Of a DNA stretch of 64,000 bases, positions 19,699-27,715 are shown piece after piece. Within the stretch, counting starts at the first letter, position 1; each line of letters opens with the position of its first letter. The notes beneath the pieces were generated by a model. The model ran no database searches and was not told where the DNA came from. It saw nothing but the letters and a program-made list of their open reading frames with translations. The DNA comes from Pseudomonas sp. REP124 (GTDB lineage Bacteria > Pseudomonadota > Gammaproteobacteria > Pseudomonadales > Pseudomonadaceae): NCBI RefSeq assembly GCF_020164475.1, contig NZ_JAIQWX010000002.1, positions 1-64,000 on the forward strand, read 5' to 3'. The position numbers and the translations under genes are program-made.

Positions 19699-21054
19699 TT
19701 ACACCAACCGCTCGATCTTCTGGTGCTTCCACACCAGCTTGTAATACAGCGTCTGCAGCACCAGCATCCCCAGATACGCCACCGGAAACGCCATCCACAC
19801 CCCTTGCAGGCCGAACCGTGCATCCAGCAGATAAGCCACCGGCAGTTGCACGCCCACCACGCAGATGATCGAAATCATCACCGGCACCATCACCGTGCCA
19901 CTGGCGCGCATGATGCCGCCGATGATCGCCTGGAAGCCGAACACCAGCAGGCTCCAGAGCATGATGTGCAGCAGATGATCGGCCATGCTCAGGGTCGATT
20001 CCTCGGTGAGGAACGAGCCCAGCAGCCAGTGCGACAGCAGATACCCCAACACCACCAGGCCACCGGTCAGGCACACGTTGATCAGCAAACCCGTGCGCAG
20101 AATCGCGCCGATGCGCTCGATGTGCCCTGCGCCGATTGCCTGGGCGCCGAGGATCGATGCGGTGATGGCAATCGACAGCGCCGGGAACTGCACGTAATTG
20201 ACGATCTGCGTCACCGCACCATAAGCCGCCGTCGCCTGGGAACCGTGCTGGTTCACCAGCGCCAGAATTACCAGTTCCGACAGCGACAGCACCACCATCT
20301 GCAGGCCGGTGGGCAGGCCGATGCGCAACACCTTGCCGAGGATCGCCCAATCCAGCTTCATCGCCGCGAAGAACTCCCGGTCCGGCGCCATGGGATGGCC
20401 CTTGCGAATCAGCCGCCACGCCAGCCAACCCATCGCCGCCAGGTTGCCCGCCAACCCGGCAAACGCCGCGCTCTGAATCCCCAGCGGAGGAATGCCTAGC
20501 CAGCCGCGTATCAACGCCGGCGTCAGCGCCAGACCGATCACGGTCGACACCACCAGCGCCAGCAACGGCGACAGGGTGTCACTCACCCCGCGCAACAACT
20601 GCGTGAATAGCACGAACACCAGCAGCGACGGCATGAACCACAACATCACATGGGCATAGGCCACTGCATCGTCCAGCACATCAGCGGGCGTTCCCAGGCC
20701 CATCAAAGAAGGACGCGCAAAAATACTGCCCACCACCGCGGCTACCAACCCAATCAGCACCCCCAACATCAAGGTTGCGCCAGCAATCGCCTTGACCAGA
20801 TGCGTTTCCCGCGCGCCCCACGCCTGCCCGATCAACACCCCCGCGCCCGCCCCCAGGCCTATGACCAGGGCGATGAAGAAGAAAATGATCGGAAACATGC
20901 CCGACACAGCCGCCAGCGCCTGGGTGCCGAGCATCTGACCGATGTAGATGCTGTTGACCGTGCCGGACATCGATTGCAGGAAGTTCGACAGGACCATCGG
21001 GGCGAGGAAAAGCAGGTATGTGTTCCAGAGGGGGCGTTGGGTGGGGGTTTGCAT
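19699..21054 (-). CDS. MATE-family multidrug efflux transporter
   Basis: 451 residues with about 12 membrane segments in two internally similar halves (LFLAPMVLSNFLQSMSGTVN; LRIGLPTGLQMVVLSLSELV). It is a NorM/DinF-type Na+ or H+ antiporter of the inner membrane. The start was taken at MQTPTQRPLW (21054), where similarity begins; the upstream 24 codons (Pro/Asn-rich) are doubtful. No regulator gene adjoins it. Confidence 0.88.
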   Translation of the reverse strand: MQTPTQRPLWNTYLLFLAPMVLSNFLQSMSGTVNSIYIGQMLGTQALAAVSGMFPIIFFFIALVIGLGAGAGVLIGQAWGARETHLVKAIAGATLMLGVLIGLVAAVVGSIFARPSLMGLGTPADVLDDAVAYAHVMLWFMPSLLVFVLFTQLLRGVSDTLSPLLALVVSTVIGLALTPALIRGWLGIPPLGIQSAAFAGLAGNLAAMGWLAWRLIRKGHPMAPDREFFAAMKLDWAILGKVLRIGLPTGLQMVVLSLSELVILALVNQHGSQATAAYGAVTQIVNYVQFPALSIAITASILGAQAIGAGHIERIGAILRTGLLINVCLTGGLVVLGYLLSHWLLGSFLTEESTLSMADHLLHIMLWSLLVFGFQAIIGGIMRASGTVMVPVMISIICVVGVQLPVAYLLDARFGLQGVWMAFPVAYLGMLVLQTLYYKLVWKHQKIERLV

Positions 21055-21248
21055 GGATAGAGGTCCATCTCGCCGGTTGGGATGCGGATTAGAGGATAGC
21101 TTCGGTGAGTTGGGGTTGGGGGGCAACGGGGAACTTTGGGGAGATGTTTATAATTCTGGGAGAGTGTGAAGGATCTGAGGGCTAATCGGGTTGTAATTTG
21201 ATGCAGGTGATAGGGTGGCGCTTGCGAGCGCGGGTGAAGGGCTAAGTA

Positions 21249-21277
21249 AAAACGGGCGCCTTGGTGGCGCCCGTTTT
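21249..21277 (-). terminator. Terminator of the cupin gene
   Basis: Perfect 12-bp stem AAAACGGGCGCC/GGCGCCCGTTTT with a 5-base loop, 54 bp past the cupin stop. A/T runs flank both sides. Confidence 0.85.
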
Positions 21278-21330
21278 GTCACAAGGTCTGAACCTGGACG
21301 GTACCCGCTTGTGACTCCGCGGCGATTTCA

Positions 21331-21825
21331 TCAATTCGAGGCATTGCGCGGATCATCGTGTTTGTCGATGTACTCGATCCCCAGCGGCCCGGTGCCGTAG
21401 ACCTGGGAGATGTACTCGCCCGATCTGGCCCAATGAAAATGCGGGGTGTTGGCCGGAAGGATTACGACGCTGCCCGGACCATAGGCAACCAGTTTGTCCG
21501 GATCGAACACGGAACCGAAACCGATGTAGAACACGCCGGACATGACGGTGTAGATGCGGTTTTCCGGGTGGACATGGGGCATGAGCTTGATGCCGTTGGG
21601 GACTTTGACGCGTACTACGTAGGGTGCGGGTTTGCCGGGATCGCCGGCGATGACCGCGAGTTTTACTTCTTTGGGGAAGGCCGGAAAGCTGCGCCATTCC
21701 ACATCTTCGTTGTGGATGGAGCCGGTTTTATCCAGTGGCAGGGGTTCCGCCTGGGCCAACGGGATGGTTGCGCTTGCGGCGAGGAATGCTGCCAATCCTG
21801 CCGCTTTAATCATGCTCTTGATCAT
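21331..21825 (-). CDS. Exported cupin-domain protein
   Basis: 164 residues with a Sec signal (MIKSMIKAAGLAAFLAASAT, cleavage near AQA/EP). A single cupin follows: MPHVHPENRIYTVMSGVFYI carries the HxH..E metal ligands, and GSVVILPANTPHFHW the second motif with His. It probably binds a divalent metal; the reaction is unknown. The start at 21825 has GGAG upstream, and the longer ORF to 21903 lacks signal-like sequence. Confidence 0.82.
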   Translation of the reverse strand: MIKSMIKAAGLAAFLAASATIPLAQAEPLPLDKTGSIHNEDVEWRSFPAFPKEVKLAVIAGDPGKPAPYVVRVKVPNGIKLMPHVHPENRIYTVMSGVFYIGFGSVFDPDKLVAYGPGSVVILPANTPHFHWARSGEYISQVYGTGPLGIEYIDKHDDPRNASN

Positions 21826-21947
21826 TGAAGACACCTGCTCCGTCAAACTGTTTGGGTCACTGTATTTGCGAACGGTGTTGGTGATAACGGTGCGTGGGCG
21901 CATTACTGTTGATACGCAATGTAATCAATGGATTAACCGCATTCCCC

Positions 21948-22047
21948 TGTAGGAGCGAGCACGCTCGCGATGGTCGTCAACGATGACGTTGGGCACCTGA
22001 CACCCCGCGGTGGCTTTGCCTCCATCGCGAGCAAGCTCGCTCCTACA
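21948..22047. repeat. REP pair, part of duplicated block
   Basis: Inverted REP copies 21948-21970 and 22024-22047. The whole 100-bp unit is repeated nearly unchanged at 29704-29803 upstream of the paralogous repeat gene, so this is a duplicated segment rather than an independent insertion. Confidence 0.9.
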
Positions 22048-22195
22048 GGGTATGGGTTATCACCGGGACCGGTGGTGTATCTGCGGCCCTATCAATCCCG
22101 TCGATGTTCACAATCACCTCAATGAAGTTCTCTTAAAAATCCTGCGGCGTAACATCTGCTCCATACCAAACACATTTCACCCGGAGCACACGATC

Positions 22196-22759
22196 ATGAA
22201 ACGCCAAACCATCCTCAGCATCGTTTTCTCGGTTTTCGCAGTGAACGCTTTTGCCGCTTCTTCCGCTCAACCTGTAGTCGCCGAAGGCGGCTCGGATCGG
22301 CTGATCGAGAGCCGTGTGGCTGAAGGTGGTTCCGACCGTCTGCAACAGAATCGTGTTGCCGAAGGTGGCGCTGATCGCCTGCTGGAAAAACGTAATGCAG
22401 TAGCTGCTGATGGTTCGGATCGTTTGAAAGGTAACGAGGTTGCTGCTGACGGTTCGGATCGTCTGAAAGGCAACACTGTCGCTGCCGATGGCTCTGACCG
22501 CCTGAAAGGCAACACCGTCGCCGCCGATGGCTCCGACCGCCTGAAAGGAAACACCGTTGCAGCCGATGGCTCTGACCGCCTGAAAGGCAACACTGTCGCC
22601 GCTGATGGCTCTGACCGCCTGCACGGCAACACCGTAGCAGCCGATGGTTCCGACCGCCTGCACGGTAACACCGTCGCCGCCGATGGCTCCGACCGCCTGA
22701 AAGGCAACACCGTTGCAGCCGATGGCTCCGACCGCCTGAAAGGCAACACCATCGCCTAA
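22196..22759 (+). CDS. Secreted 13-residue tandem-repeat protein, paralogue 1
   Basis: 187 residues. Signal peptide MKRQTILSIVFSVFAVNAFA, then twelve 13-residue units: three of type VAEGGSDRLxxxR and nine of type VAADGSDRL[K/H]GNT. Charge alternates (Asp, Arg, Lys) and there is no Cys. A Shine-Dalgarno (CCGGAG) precedes the ATG. The leader 22060-22195 is conserved almost base for base with the second copy. I do not recognise a function; the repeat could form an extended or solenoid surface, bind cations or coat the cell. The units differ at silent sites, so the array is not freshly amplified throughout. Confidence 0.85.
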   Translation: MKRQTILSIVFSVFAVNAFAASSAQPVVAEGGSDRLIESRVAEGGSDRLQQNRVAEGGADRLLEKRNAVAADGSDRLKGNEVAADGSDRLKGNTVAADGSDRLKGNTVAADGSDRLKGNTVAADGSDRLKGNTVAADGSDRLHGNTVAADGSDRLHGNTVAADGSDRLKGNTVAADGSDRLKGNTIA

Positions 22760-22785
22760 GCTCTTCGCCTCACCGCAACACCCGC

Positions 22786-22816
22786 AAAAAGCCCGGTCTG
22801 ATCAGCCGGGCTTTTT
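22786..22816 (+). terminator. Terminator of repeat gene 1
   Basis: AAAAAGCCCGG..CCGGGCTTTTT hairpin 27 bp after the stop codon; near-identical to that of copy 2. Confidence 0.92.
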
Positions 22817-22904
22817 CGTGTCCGCCCTCCTCCGAACGACCCTTGTCCTGCCAATCGGTGAGTCGAAACCGTCACCCCAAAAACCTGGTACCAGCAGAAA
22901 CACA

Positions 22905-22932
22905 TTGACATATCGGTAAATTCCGATATCGT
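22905..22932 (+). promoter_or_regulatory. arsR promoter overlapped by palindromic operator
   Basis: A -35-like TTGACA (22905-22910) runs into the palindrome ATATCGG-TAAATT-CCGATAT (22910-22929), and a weak -10-like TATCGT is at 22927. The same 20-bp pattern recurs at 23259 and 23350. This fits autorepression by the ArsR protein. The predicted transcript start is within a few bases of the ATG and no Shine-Dalgarno is visible. Confidence 0.65.
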
Positions 22933-22938
22933 CGCGCC

Positions 22939-23241
22939 ATGGAAATGCTCGACGTATTCAAAGCCCTCTCGAACCGAACTCGCCTTGAAATCCTCAAAGG
23001 CTTGAAGGATCCCGCGAAAAACTTCCCTCCACAGGATGAAGGGGACGTTCTCACGGTGGGCGTGTGTGTCAGCAGTATTCAGGAAGGCGTCGGACTGTCG
23101 CAGTCCACGGTGTCCGATTATCTGGCGACGCTGCAACGAGCAGGCCTGGTGGAAGTCAGGCGCATCGGGCAGTGGACCTACTACAAGCGCAATGAAGCAG
23201 CCATCAGCGCCCTGGCCGAGCTCATCGGGAAGGAGCTTTAA
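22939..23241 (+). CDS. ArsR-family winged-helix repressor
   Basis: 100 residues. HTH core: FKALSNRTRLEILKGL (7-22) and the recognition helix in LSQSTVSDYLATLQRAGLVE, followed by the wing RRIGQWTYYKRN. The metal-site CxC of ArsR/SmtB is absent; a single Cys43 (VGVCVSS) lies near the alpha-3 position, which suggests redox or electrophile sensing rather than metal sensing. It is the first gene of a unit with a quinone reductase and an ABM monooxygenase, and its presumed operator precedes both its own start and the reductase. Confidence 0.85.
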   Translation: MEMLDVFKALSNRTRLEILKGLKDPAKNFPPQDEGDVLTVGVCVSSIQEGVGLSQSTVSDYLATLQRAGLVEVRRIGQWTYYKRNEAAISALAELIGKEL

Positions 23242-23258
23242 TTTTTCTTCACATCAAT

Positions 23259-23278
23259 ACATCGGCATTTCCCGATAT
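23259..23278. promoter_or_regulatory. ArsR-type operator, site 2
   Basis: ACATCGGCATTTCCCGATAT matches 15 of 20 positions of the arsR upstream palindrome, with half-sites ATCGG/CCGAT. It lies in leader copy 1. Confidence 0.6.
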
Positions 23279-23305
23279 CCCTTTTTAACGAAGCGAGGTT
23301 CTTCA

Positions 23306-23323
23306 ATGACACCAATGACATAA
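23306..23323 (+). other. Five-codon mini-ORF after leader copy 1
   Basis: ATG ACA CCA ATG ACA TAA sits exactly where the reductase gene begins in leader copy 2, with the same CGAGG-type Shine-Dalgarno. It is either a scar of a tandem duplication of the gene start or a short leader peptide. Confidence 0.45.
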
Positions 23324-23349
23324 AAACCACCGTAATTTTCCACCTCAAT

Positions 23350-23369
23350 ACATCGATAATTCCCGATAT
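23350..23369. promoter_or_regulatory. ArsR-type operator, site 3
   Basis: ACATCGATAATTCCCGATAT, the version immediately upstream of the reductase start at 23397. Confidence 0.6.
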
Positions 23370-23396
23370 CCCTTTTTACCGAAGCGAGACTACTCA

Positions 23397-24380
23397 ATGA
23401 AAGCGATGATCCTCAACTCATTCGGCGGCCCGGAATCGTTCGAGCTGCGCGACGTAGCCAAACCCGTGCCGCACGCCGGACAAGTTCTTGTGCGAGTACA
23501 CGCAACCTCCATCAATCCGCTGGATTATCAGGTCCGACGTGGTGACTATCCCGACCTGGTGCCCCTCCCCGCCATTACCGGCCACGACGTCTCTGGCGTC
23601 GTCGAAGCCGTCGGCCCGGGCGTGACGGCCTTCGCACCGGGAGACGAAGTCTGGTACACCCCGCAAATATTCGAAGGTCCGGGCAGTTATGCCGAGTACC
23701 ACGTTGCTGACCAGCGCATTGTCGCGAAGAAGCCTGCTTCTCTGAGCCATCTCGAGGCGGCCAGCCTGAGCCTGGTTGGCGGAACGGTGTGGGAAGCCCT
23801 GACGGTGCGTGCGGTGCTCAGGGTGGGAGAAAGCATTCTGGTGCACGGCGGCGCGGGTGGCGTCGGTCATGTGGCGATCCAGGTGGCGAAAGCCATGGGC
23901 GCCCGAGTCTTCACGACCGTGCGCGAAGCGAACGCCGAGTTCGCACGACGCATGGGCGCCGATGTGATCATCGACTACGAAAAGGAGGATTACGTCGACG
24001 CCGTCATGCGGGAAACCGACGGGCGCGGCGTCGATGTCGTGTTCGACACCATCGGCGGCAACACGCTCTCGCGCAGCCCCGACGCCCTCGCGCAACTGGG
24101 TCGAGTGGTCAGCATCGTCGACATTGCCCAGCCGCAAAACCTCGTCCAGGCCTGGGGCAAGAACGCGAGTTACCACTTCGTGTTCACCAGACAGAACCGC
24201 GGCAAGCTCGATGAACTGAGCACTCTGATAGAGCGCGGCCAGCTGCGGCCGCACGTGGGTGCCGTCTACTCCCTTGCCGACATTCCCCTCGCCCATGCCC
24301 ACCTGGAAAGTCCCAACAATGGCCTGCAAGGGAAAATCGCGATTGCCGTCGTGCCCTCTGCTCAACAAGCACTTAACTGA
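23397..24380 (+). CDS. Zinc-independent NADPH:quinone reductase-like MDR protein
   Basis: 327 residues of the medium-chain dehydrogenase superfamily. GroES-like N-terminus ([15 protein letters not shown], 38-52; [15 protein letters not shown], 62-76), nucleotide loop [15 protein letters not shown] (149-163). The catalytic and structural zinc cysteines of alcohol dehydrogenases are missing, as in QOR/zeta-crystallin enzymes. It probably reduces quinones or reactive enones. It is 15 bp ahead of an ABM monooxygenase gene and has an ArsR-type operator in its leader. Confidence 0.87.
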   Translation: MKAMILNSFGGPESFELRDVAKPVPHAGQVLVRVHATSINPLDYQVRRGDYPDLVPLPAITGHDVSGVVEAVGPGVTAFAPGDEVWYTPQIFEGPGSYAEYHVADQRIVAKKPASLSHLEAASLSLVGGTVWEALTVRAVLRVGESILVHGGAGGVGHVAIQVAKAMGARVFTTVREANAEFARRMGADVIIDYEKEDYVDAVMRETDGRGVDVVFDTIGGNTLSRSPDALAQLGRVVSIVDIAQPQNLVQAWGKNASYHFVFTRQNRGKLDELSTLIERGQLRPHVGAVYSLADIPLAHAHLESPNNGLQGKIAIAVVPSAQQALN

Positions 24381-24395
24381 CCTGGAGAAAACGCC

Positions 24396-24713
24396 ATGAT
24401 TTACGAAATCGCTCTACTGCCCGTTCACAACCAGCATATCGAGGGGTTCAAACAGGCTTTTGCCGAGGTCGCGCCATTGCTCGTCCGTGCCAAGGGTTAC
24501 CGCGGGCATTTGCTTGCGCAGGGCATTGAAACGCCCGGGCAATTCAATCTGATCGTGCGATGGGAATCACTCGAGGATCACACGCCGGGTTTCGAAGCGA
24601 GTGAGGATCATCGGGTGTTCATGATGGGTCTGCAGGATTTTTTTGCAGAAGAGCCGACGGTCTATCACGTTGAAGGACCGGCCTTCACCATCGGTGACAG
24701 CAGCGCCACGTAA
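24396..24713 (+). CDS. Antibiotic biosynthesis monooxygenase (ABM) family protein
   Basis: 105 residues, a single dimeric alpha+beta-barrel domain (FAEVAPLLVRAKGYRGHLL; FNLIVRWESLEDHTPGF). ABM proteins are cofactor-free oxygenases or quinone-forming/reducing partners such as YgiN. Pairing with a quinone reductase under an ArsR repressor suggests a quinone redox or detoxification unit. Good Shine-Dalgarno (TGGAGAA). Confidence 0.82.
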   Translation: MIYEIALLPVHNQHIEGFKQAFAEVAPLLVRAKGYRGHLLAQGIETPGQFNLIVRWESLEDHTPGFEASEDHRVFMMGLQDFFAEEPTVYHVEGPAFTIGDSSAT

Positions 24714-24718
24714 ACCAT

Positions 24719-24818
24719 TGTAGGAGCGAGCTTGCTCGCGATGGACGGAGGGACGACGCAGGGTGTCAGGTGCCCAACGTCTTCGTTGACGACCATCGCG
24801 AGCAAGCTCGCTCCTACA
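24719..24818. repeat. REP pair (inverted)
   Basis: Inverted REP copies 24719-24741 and 24794-24818 between the convergent ABM and binding-protein genes. Confidence 0.9.
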
Positions 24819-24900
24819 GATTTTCGAACCTCGGATTTATGGCCACCACAGCTCCCACAATTGGATCGCATACATCCCAAAAAATCAGGCCGCCTGCGGA

Positions 24901-25683
24901 CTAATTTCCACACACCTCGAACTTGAAATACTTCTCCTGCAAGCGCTTGCAAGTGCCATTGGCGTTAACCGCGGCGATCGCTGAATTGAACTGTTCCAGC
25001 ATGGCCTTATCGCCCTTGCGCACCGCGATACCATTGCCTTCGCCAAAGTATTTCGGGTCATCGTAGTCAGGTCCGACCACGGTATAGCCCTTGCCCGCGT
25101 CGGTGTTGAGGAAGGCTTCATAAACGTTGACGATATCGGCCAGGCCCGCGTCCAGGCGGCCGGCCACCAGATCGAGGAACAGTTGACCCTGCGATCCGTA
25201 GCGCACGACTTCTATGCCATTTGGCGCAAAGACATCGGAGGCGAAGCGGTCGTTTGTGGTCCCTTGCTGGACCCCGACTTTTTTGCCTTTGAGGTCGACC
25301 AGCGGATCGTTGATGGCAACGCCGGACTTCATGACCAGCTTGGCCGGCATGCTCCGATAGTACTGCTGGGTGAAGTCCACGGATTTGAGGCGCTCGGATG
25401 TAATCAACATAGAAGAAAGAATGGCATCGATCTTCCTGACTTTAAGCGACGGAATAAGCCCGTCGAACTCCTGATCCACCCACACGCATTTGACCTTCAT
25501 TTCTGCGCAGAGGGCATTGCCCATGTCGTAGTCGAAACCGGCAGTGCCGCCGTCGGTTGTTTTGTAGGAGAACGGTGGATAGCTCGGTTCAATGCCGATG
25601 CGCACGGTTTTTTGCTCTTCCGAGACTGCCAGTGTCGAAGTCAGGGCGAGCGCGAAGAGGCCGACCAACTTGATCATGCTCAT
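24901..25683 (-). CDS. Periplasmic amino-acid binding protein (Lys/Arg/Orn type)
   Basis: 260 residues with a Sec signal (MSMIKLVGLFALALTSTLA). SBP family 3 marks: IGIEPSYPPFSYK, GFDYDMGNALCAEMKVKCVW, KKVGVQQGTTNDRF and VVGPDYDDPKYFGEG, the pattern of HisJ/ArgT-like cationic amino-acid binders. No permease genes adjoin it. It lies 67 bp downstream of the agmatinase-like gene on the same strand and with it probably serves arginine/guanidino-compound use under the divergent ArgP-like regulator. Confidence 0.88.
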   Translation of the reverse strand: MSMIKLVGLFALALTSTLAVSEEQKTVRIGIEPSYPPFSYKTTDGGTAGFDYDMGNALCAEMKVKCVWVDQEFDGLIPSLKVRKIDAILSSMLITSERLKSVDFTQQYYRSMPAKLVMKSGVAINDPLVDLKGKKVGVQQGTTNDRFASDVFAPNGIEVVRYGSQGQLFLDLVAGRLDAGLADIVNVYEAFLNTDAGKGYTVVGPDYDDPKYFGEGNGIAVRKGDKAMLEQFNSAIAAVNANGTCKRLQEKYFKFEVCGN

Positions 25684-25750
25684 GATTGAGTTACCTGTTT
25701 TTATTAGGATCAGTGAATGGATGAACATCCAGACGCGTCGAATCGCGGTC

Positions 25751-26713
25751 TCACTTGCAAAGGTTGTAGGCGCCGCCCTCCCCCCATGAAGCACCCAGCA
25801 CATTCAGGATCATTCTGCCGGCGGTAATGCAGGTGATGCCGTTGCTGGCATCGAAACCCGGCGCCACTTCCACGACATCCATCCCCACCACCTTGCAATC
25901 GCGCGACACGGCCCGCAGCAGCGGTGCGATCTGATCGAACCGCAAGCCACCCGGCGAAGGCGCCAGAACGCCAGGCATGCCGGAAGGGTCCAGGCCATCG
26001 GCGTCGACGGTGATGTAGACGGCCGCGCCTTTGGGGATGGTCTCCAGCACCGGTCCGATTCCAGCGGCGTGAACCTGCTCCGCAGTGAAGATCCGCGATC
26101 CGTACGCCTGCGCCGCGGCAAATTCCTCACGCCGGGCGCTGCCCGTTCCGCGCATTCCGATCTGCGTCATCCCCGAAATCCATGGCTTTTCGCTGGCCCA
26201 GCGCAATGGACTGCTGTATCCGCGGCGCACGCCATTGACCTCGGCGCGCCAATCCAGATGGGCATCGATGTGCAGGATATGCACGGGGGTTTGCAGAACG
26301 GCCAGGGCATCCAACGCCGGAATCGTGACCCCATGATCACCGCCGAGAATGAACACCTGCGCGCCGTCGCCCCAGAGGCCGGCCAGCAACTCGGTCACCT
26401 GTGTGGCGTGTTCGTCGTAGCTGCCGTGGGTCCAGGGCATGTTGCCGTAGTCGACGCAGTGGGCCGGCAGCAGGCTGGACAGTTCTGCGCCCAGGTCGAA
26501 ATCCCAATGCGCCTGGCCATCGCAGAACTGGCCCGATTGCCAGCGGATGGCATCCGGCGCGCGAGCCTGATCGTTGGGGTGCGGGTTGCCGGGATAAGGT
26601 TCGCTGTGGGGCAGCCCCAGCAACGCCACTTGGGTCGGCTGGGTCCGCGGGTTCGTTGCGACAGGCCAGTTCAGAAAAGGACGAACCGGCGCGTGGGTGG
26701 TGTGCATGGTCAT
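25751..26713 (-). CDS. Agmatinase/guanidinobutyrase-type ureohydrolase
   Basis: 320 residues. Mn2-cluster motifs of ureohydrolases: GGDHG (124-128), DAHLD (150-154) and DADGLDPS (237-244). It hydrolyses a guanidino acid or agmatine to urea plus an amine; length and motifs favour the agmatinase/guanidinobutyrase branch over arginase. It is first in an operon with a cationic amino-acid binding protein and divergent from an ArgP-like LysR gene. Confidence 0.88.
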   Translation of the reverse strand: MTMHTTHAPVRPFLNWPVATNPRTQPTQVALLGLPHSEPYPGNPHPNDQARAPDAIRWQSGQFCDGQAHWDFDLGAELSSLLPAHCVDYGNMPWTHGSYDEHATQVTELLAGLWGDGAQVFILGGDHGVTIPALDALAVLQTPVHILHIDAHLDWRAEVNGVRRGYSSPLRWASEKPWISGMTQIGMRGTGSARREEFAAAQAYGSRIFTAEQVHAAGIGPVLETIPKGAAVYITVDADGLDPSGMPGVLAPSPGGLRFDQIAPLLRAVSRDCKVVGMDVVEVAPGFDASNGITCITAGRMILNVLGASWGEGGAYNLCK

Positions 26714-26790
26714 GATTCGAATACTCCTGTTGAAGCCGTGGCGTGTGGTCCAGGCACATTGAGTAGACGGAATCGCGCGAGTATCCTCCA

Positions 26791-26805
26791 GCTAAATAAA
26801 TTAGC
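26791..26805. promoter_or_regulatory. Possible LysR-type operator
   Basis: AT-rich inverted repeat GCTAA-ATAAA-TTAGC in the 123-bp divergent gap between the ureohydrolase and the ArgP-like gene, 32 bp before the latter's start. A second CTAA occurs 14 bp further on. Confidence 0.4.
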
Positions 26806-26836
26806 CTGTCTTTAAAAAAACTAAATCAGAGGCAAC

Positions 26837-27715
26837 ATGCTCGACACTCGCGATTTGATGACATTTCTGGCGGTAATCGAGGAAGAGAGCTTCGAGGCGG
26901 CCGCCCGCGTGCTGCATGTCACGCCGGGCGCCGTGTCCCATCGGATCAAGCAGCTGGAGGAAAGTGTCGGGACATTGCTGGTCAAGCGACTGTTGCCGAC
27001 CCAGGTCACCTCCGCCGGCGAAGTCGTCCTGCGCCTGGCGCAACAGGTGCGGATGCTGCAGATGGATACCCGGCAGGAGTTGAGCGAGGCCAACAGTGCG
27101 GTCAATGCCCGTCTCACCATTGCCCTGAACGATGACTCACTCTCGACCTGGTTTCTCGCGGCCATTCTTCCCGTGATCAGGGCCCATGACGTCTCGCTGG
27201 ATTTGCGGATGGGCGATCACGAACACACCAATCAATTGCTGCGCGACGGCACCGCCATTGCCGCCATCACCACCGATCCAAAACCGGTCAGGGGCTGCGT
27301 CATCAAGGCGATCGGGGCCATGCGCTACAAGGCCGTGGCGACCCGGGAGTTTCAGCAGGAGTACTTTGCCCAGGGCTTCGATGAGCAGGGTCTGGAACGC
27401 GCCCCGACCATCCTTTTCGATCGCCAGGACACCATGACCGACCGCTTCTGCCGTCAGCTGTTCGGCCAGACATTCCAGATGCCGGTGCATTACATACCCA
27501 GCTCCCGCAGCCTGATCGACGCGGCAATCATGGGACTGGGCTGGTGCATGGCGCCGGAAAAACTGATCACGGAGGACTGCGCCAGTGGCCGCCTGGTAGA
27601 ACTCGCTCCGGACCAGAGCCTGGACATCGAGTTGTTCTGGCAAGCCTTCAAGCTCAACACTCAGCTGCTCAAGGAACTCACCCAAAGCATCTCGATTTCA
27701 ATCGATGCCGGTTAA
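26837..27715 (+). CDS. LysR-family regulator, ArgP-like
   Basis: 292 residues. LysR HTH at 1-60 (MTFLAVIEEESFEAAARVLH, VTPGAVSHRIKQLEESVGT). The N-terminal pattern and the effector-domain motif IPSSRSLIDAAIMGLGWCMA follow the ArgP/IciA subgroup that senses basic amino acids and controls export or catabolism. Divergent from the ureohydrolase operon, which it likely activates. It ends in a 4-bp convergent overlap with the next LysR gene. Confidence 0.87.
   Translation: MLDTRDLMTFLAVIEEESFEAAARVLHVTPGAVSHRIKQLEESVGTLLVKRLLPTQVTSAGEVVLRLAQQVRMLQMDTRQELSEANSAVNARLTIALNDDSLSTWFLAAILPVIRAHDVSLDLRMGDHEHTNQLLRDGTAIAAITTDPKPVRGCVIKAIGAMRYKAVATREFQQEYFAQGFDEQGLERAPTILFDRQDTMTDRFCRQLFGQTFQMPVHYIPSSRSLIDAAIMGLGWCMAPEKLITEDCASGRLVELAPDQSLDIELFWQAFKLNTQLLKELTQSISISIDAG

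Larger units (their letters stand above)
21948..22821 (+). repeat. Long direct repeat, copy 1
   Basis: About 870 bp comprising REP pair, 140-bp leader, tandem-repeat gene and terminator. It is nearly identical to 29704-30458 apart from three extra 39-bp units. The two copies are in the same orientation about 7.75 kb apart. Confidence 0.9.
23242..23399 (+). repeat. Duplicated promoter/leader, two copies of about 66 bp
   Basis: Copy 1 is 23242-23308 and copy 2 is 23335-23399, offset 91 bp. Both carry ACATCG..CCCGATAT, then CCCTTTTTA-CGAAGCGAG and a CAATG start. Copy 1 leads into a five-codon ORF and copy 2 into the reductase gene. Confidence 0.85.

Noticed and set aside
22400..22750. Regular 39-bp repeats that could be taken for a CRISPR array
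   Set aside because: There are no spacers; the repeats are contiguous, in frame and encode the 13-residue units of a protein with a signal peptide.
22133..22752. Long antisense open frames across the repeat gene
   Set aside because: An in-frame 39-bp repeat keeps other frames open by chance; no ribosome site or signal supports them.
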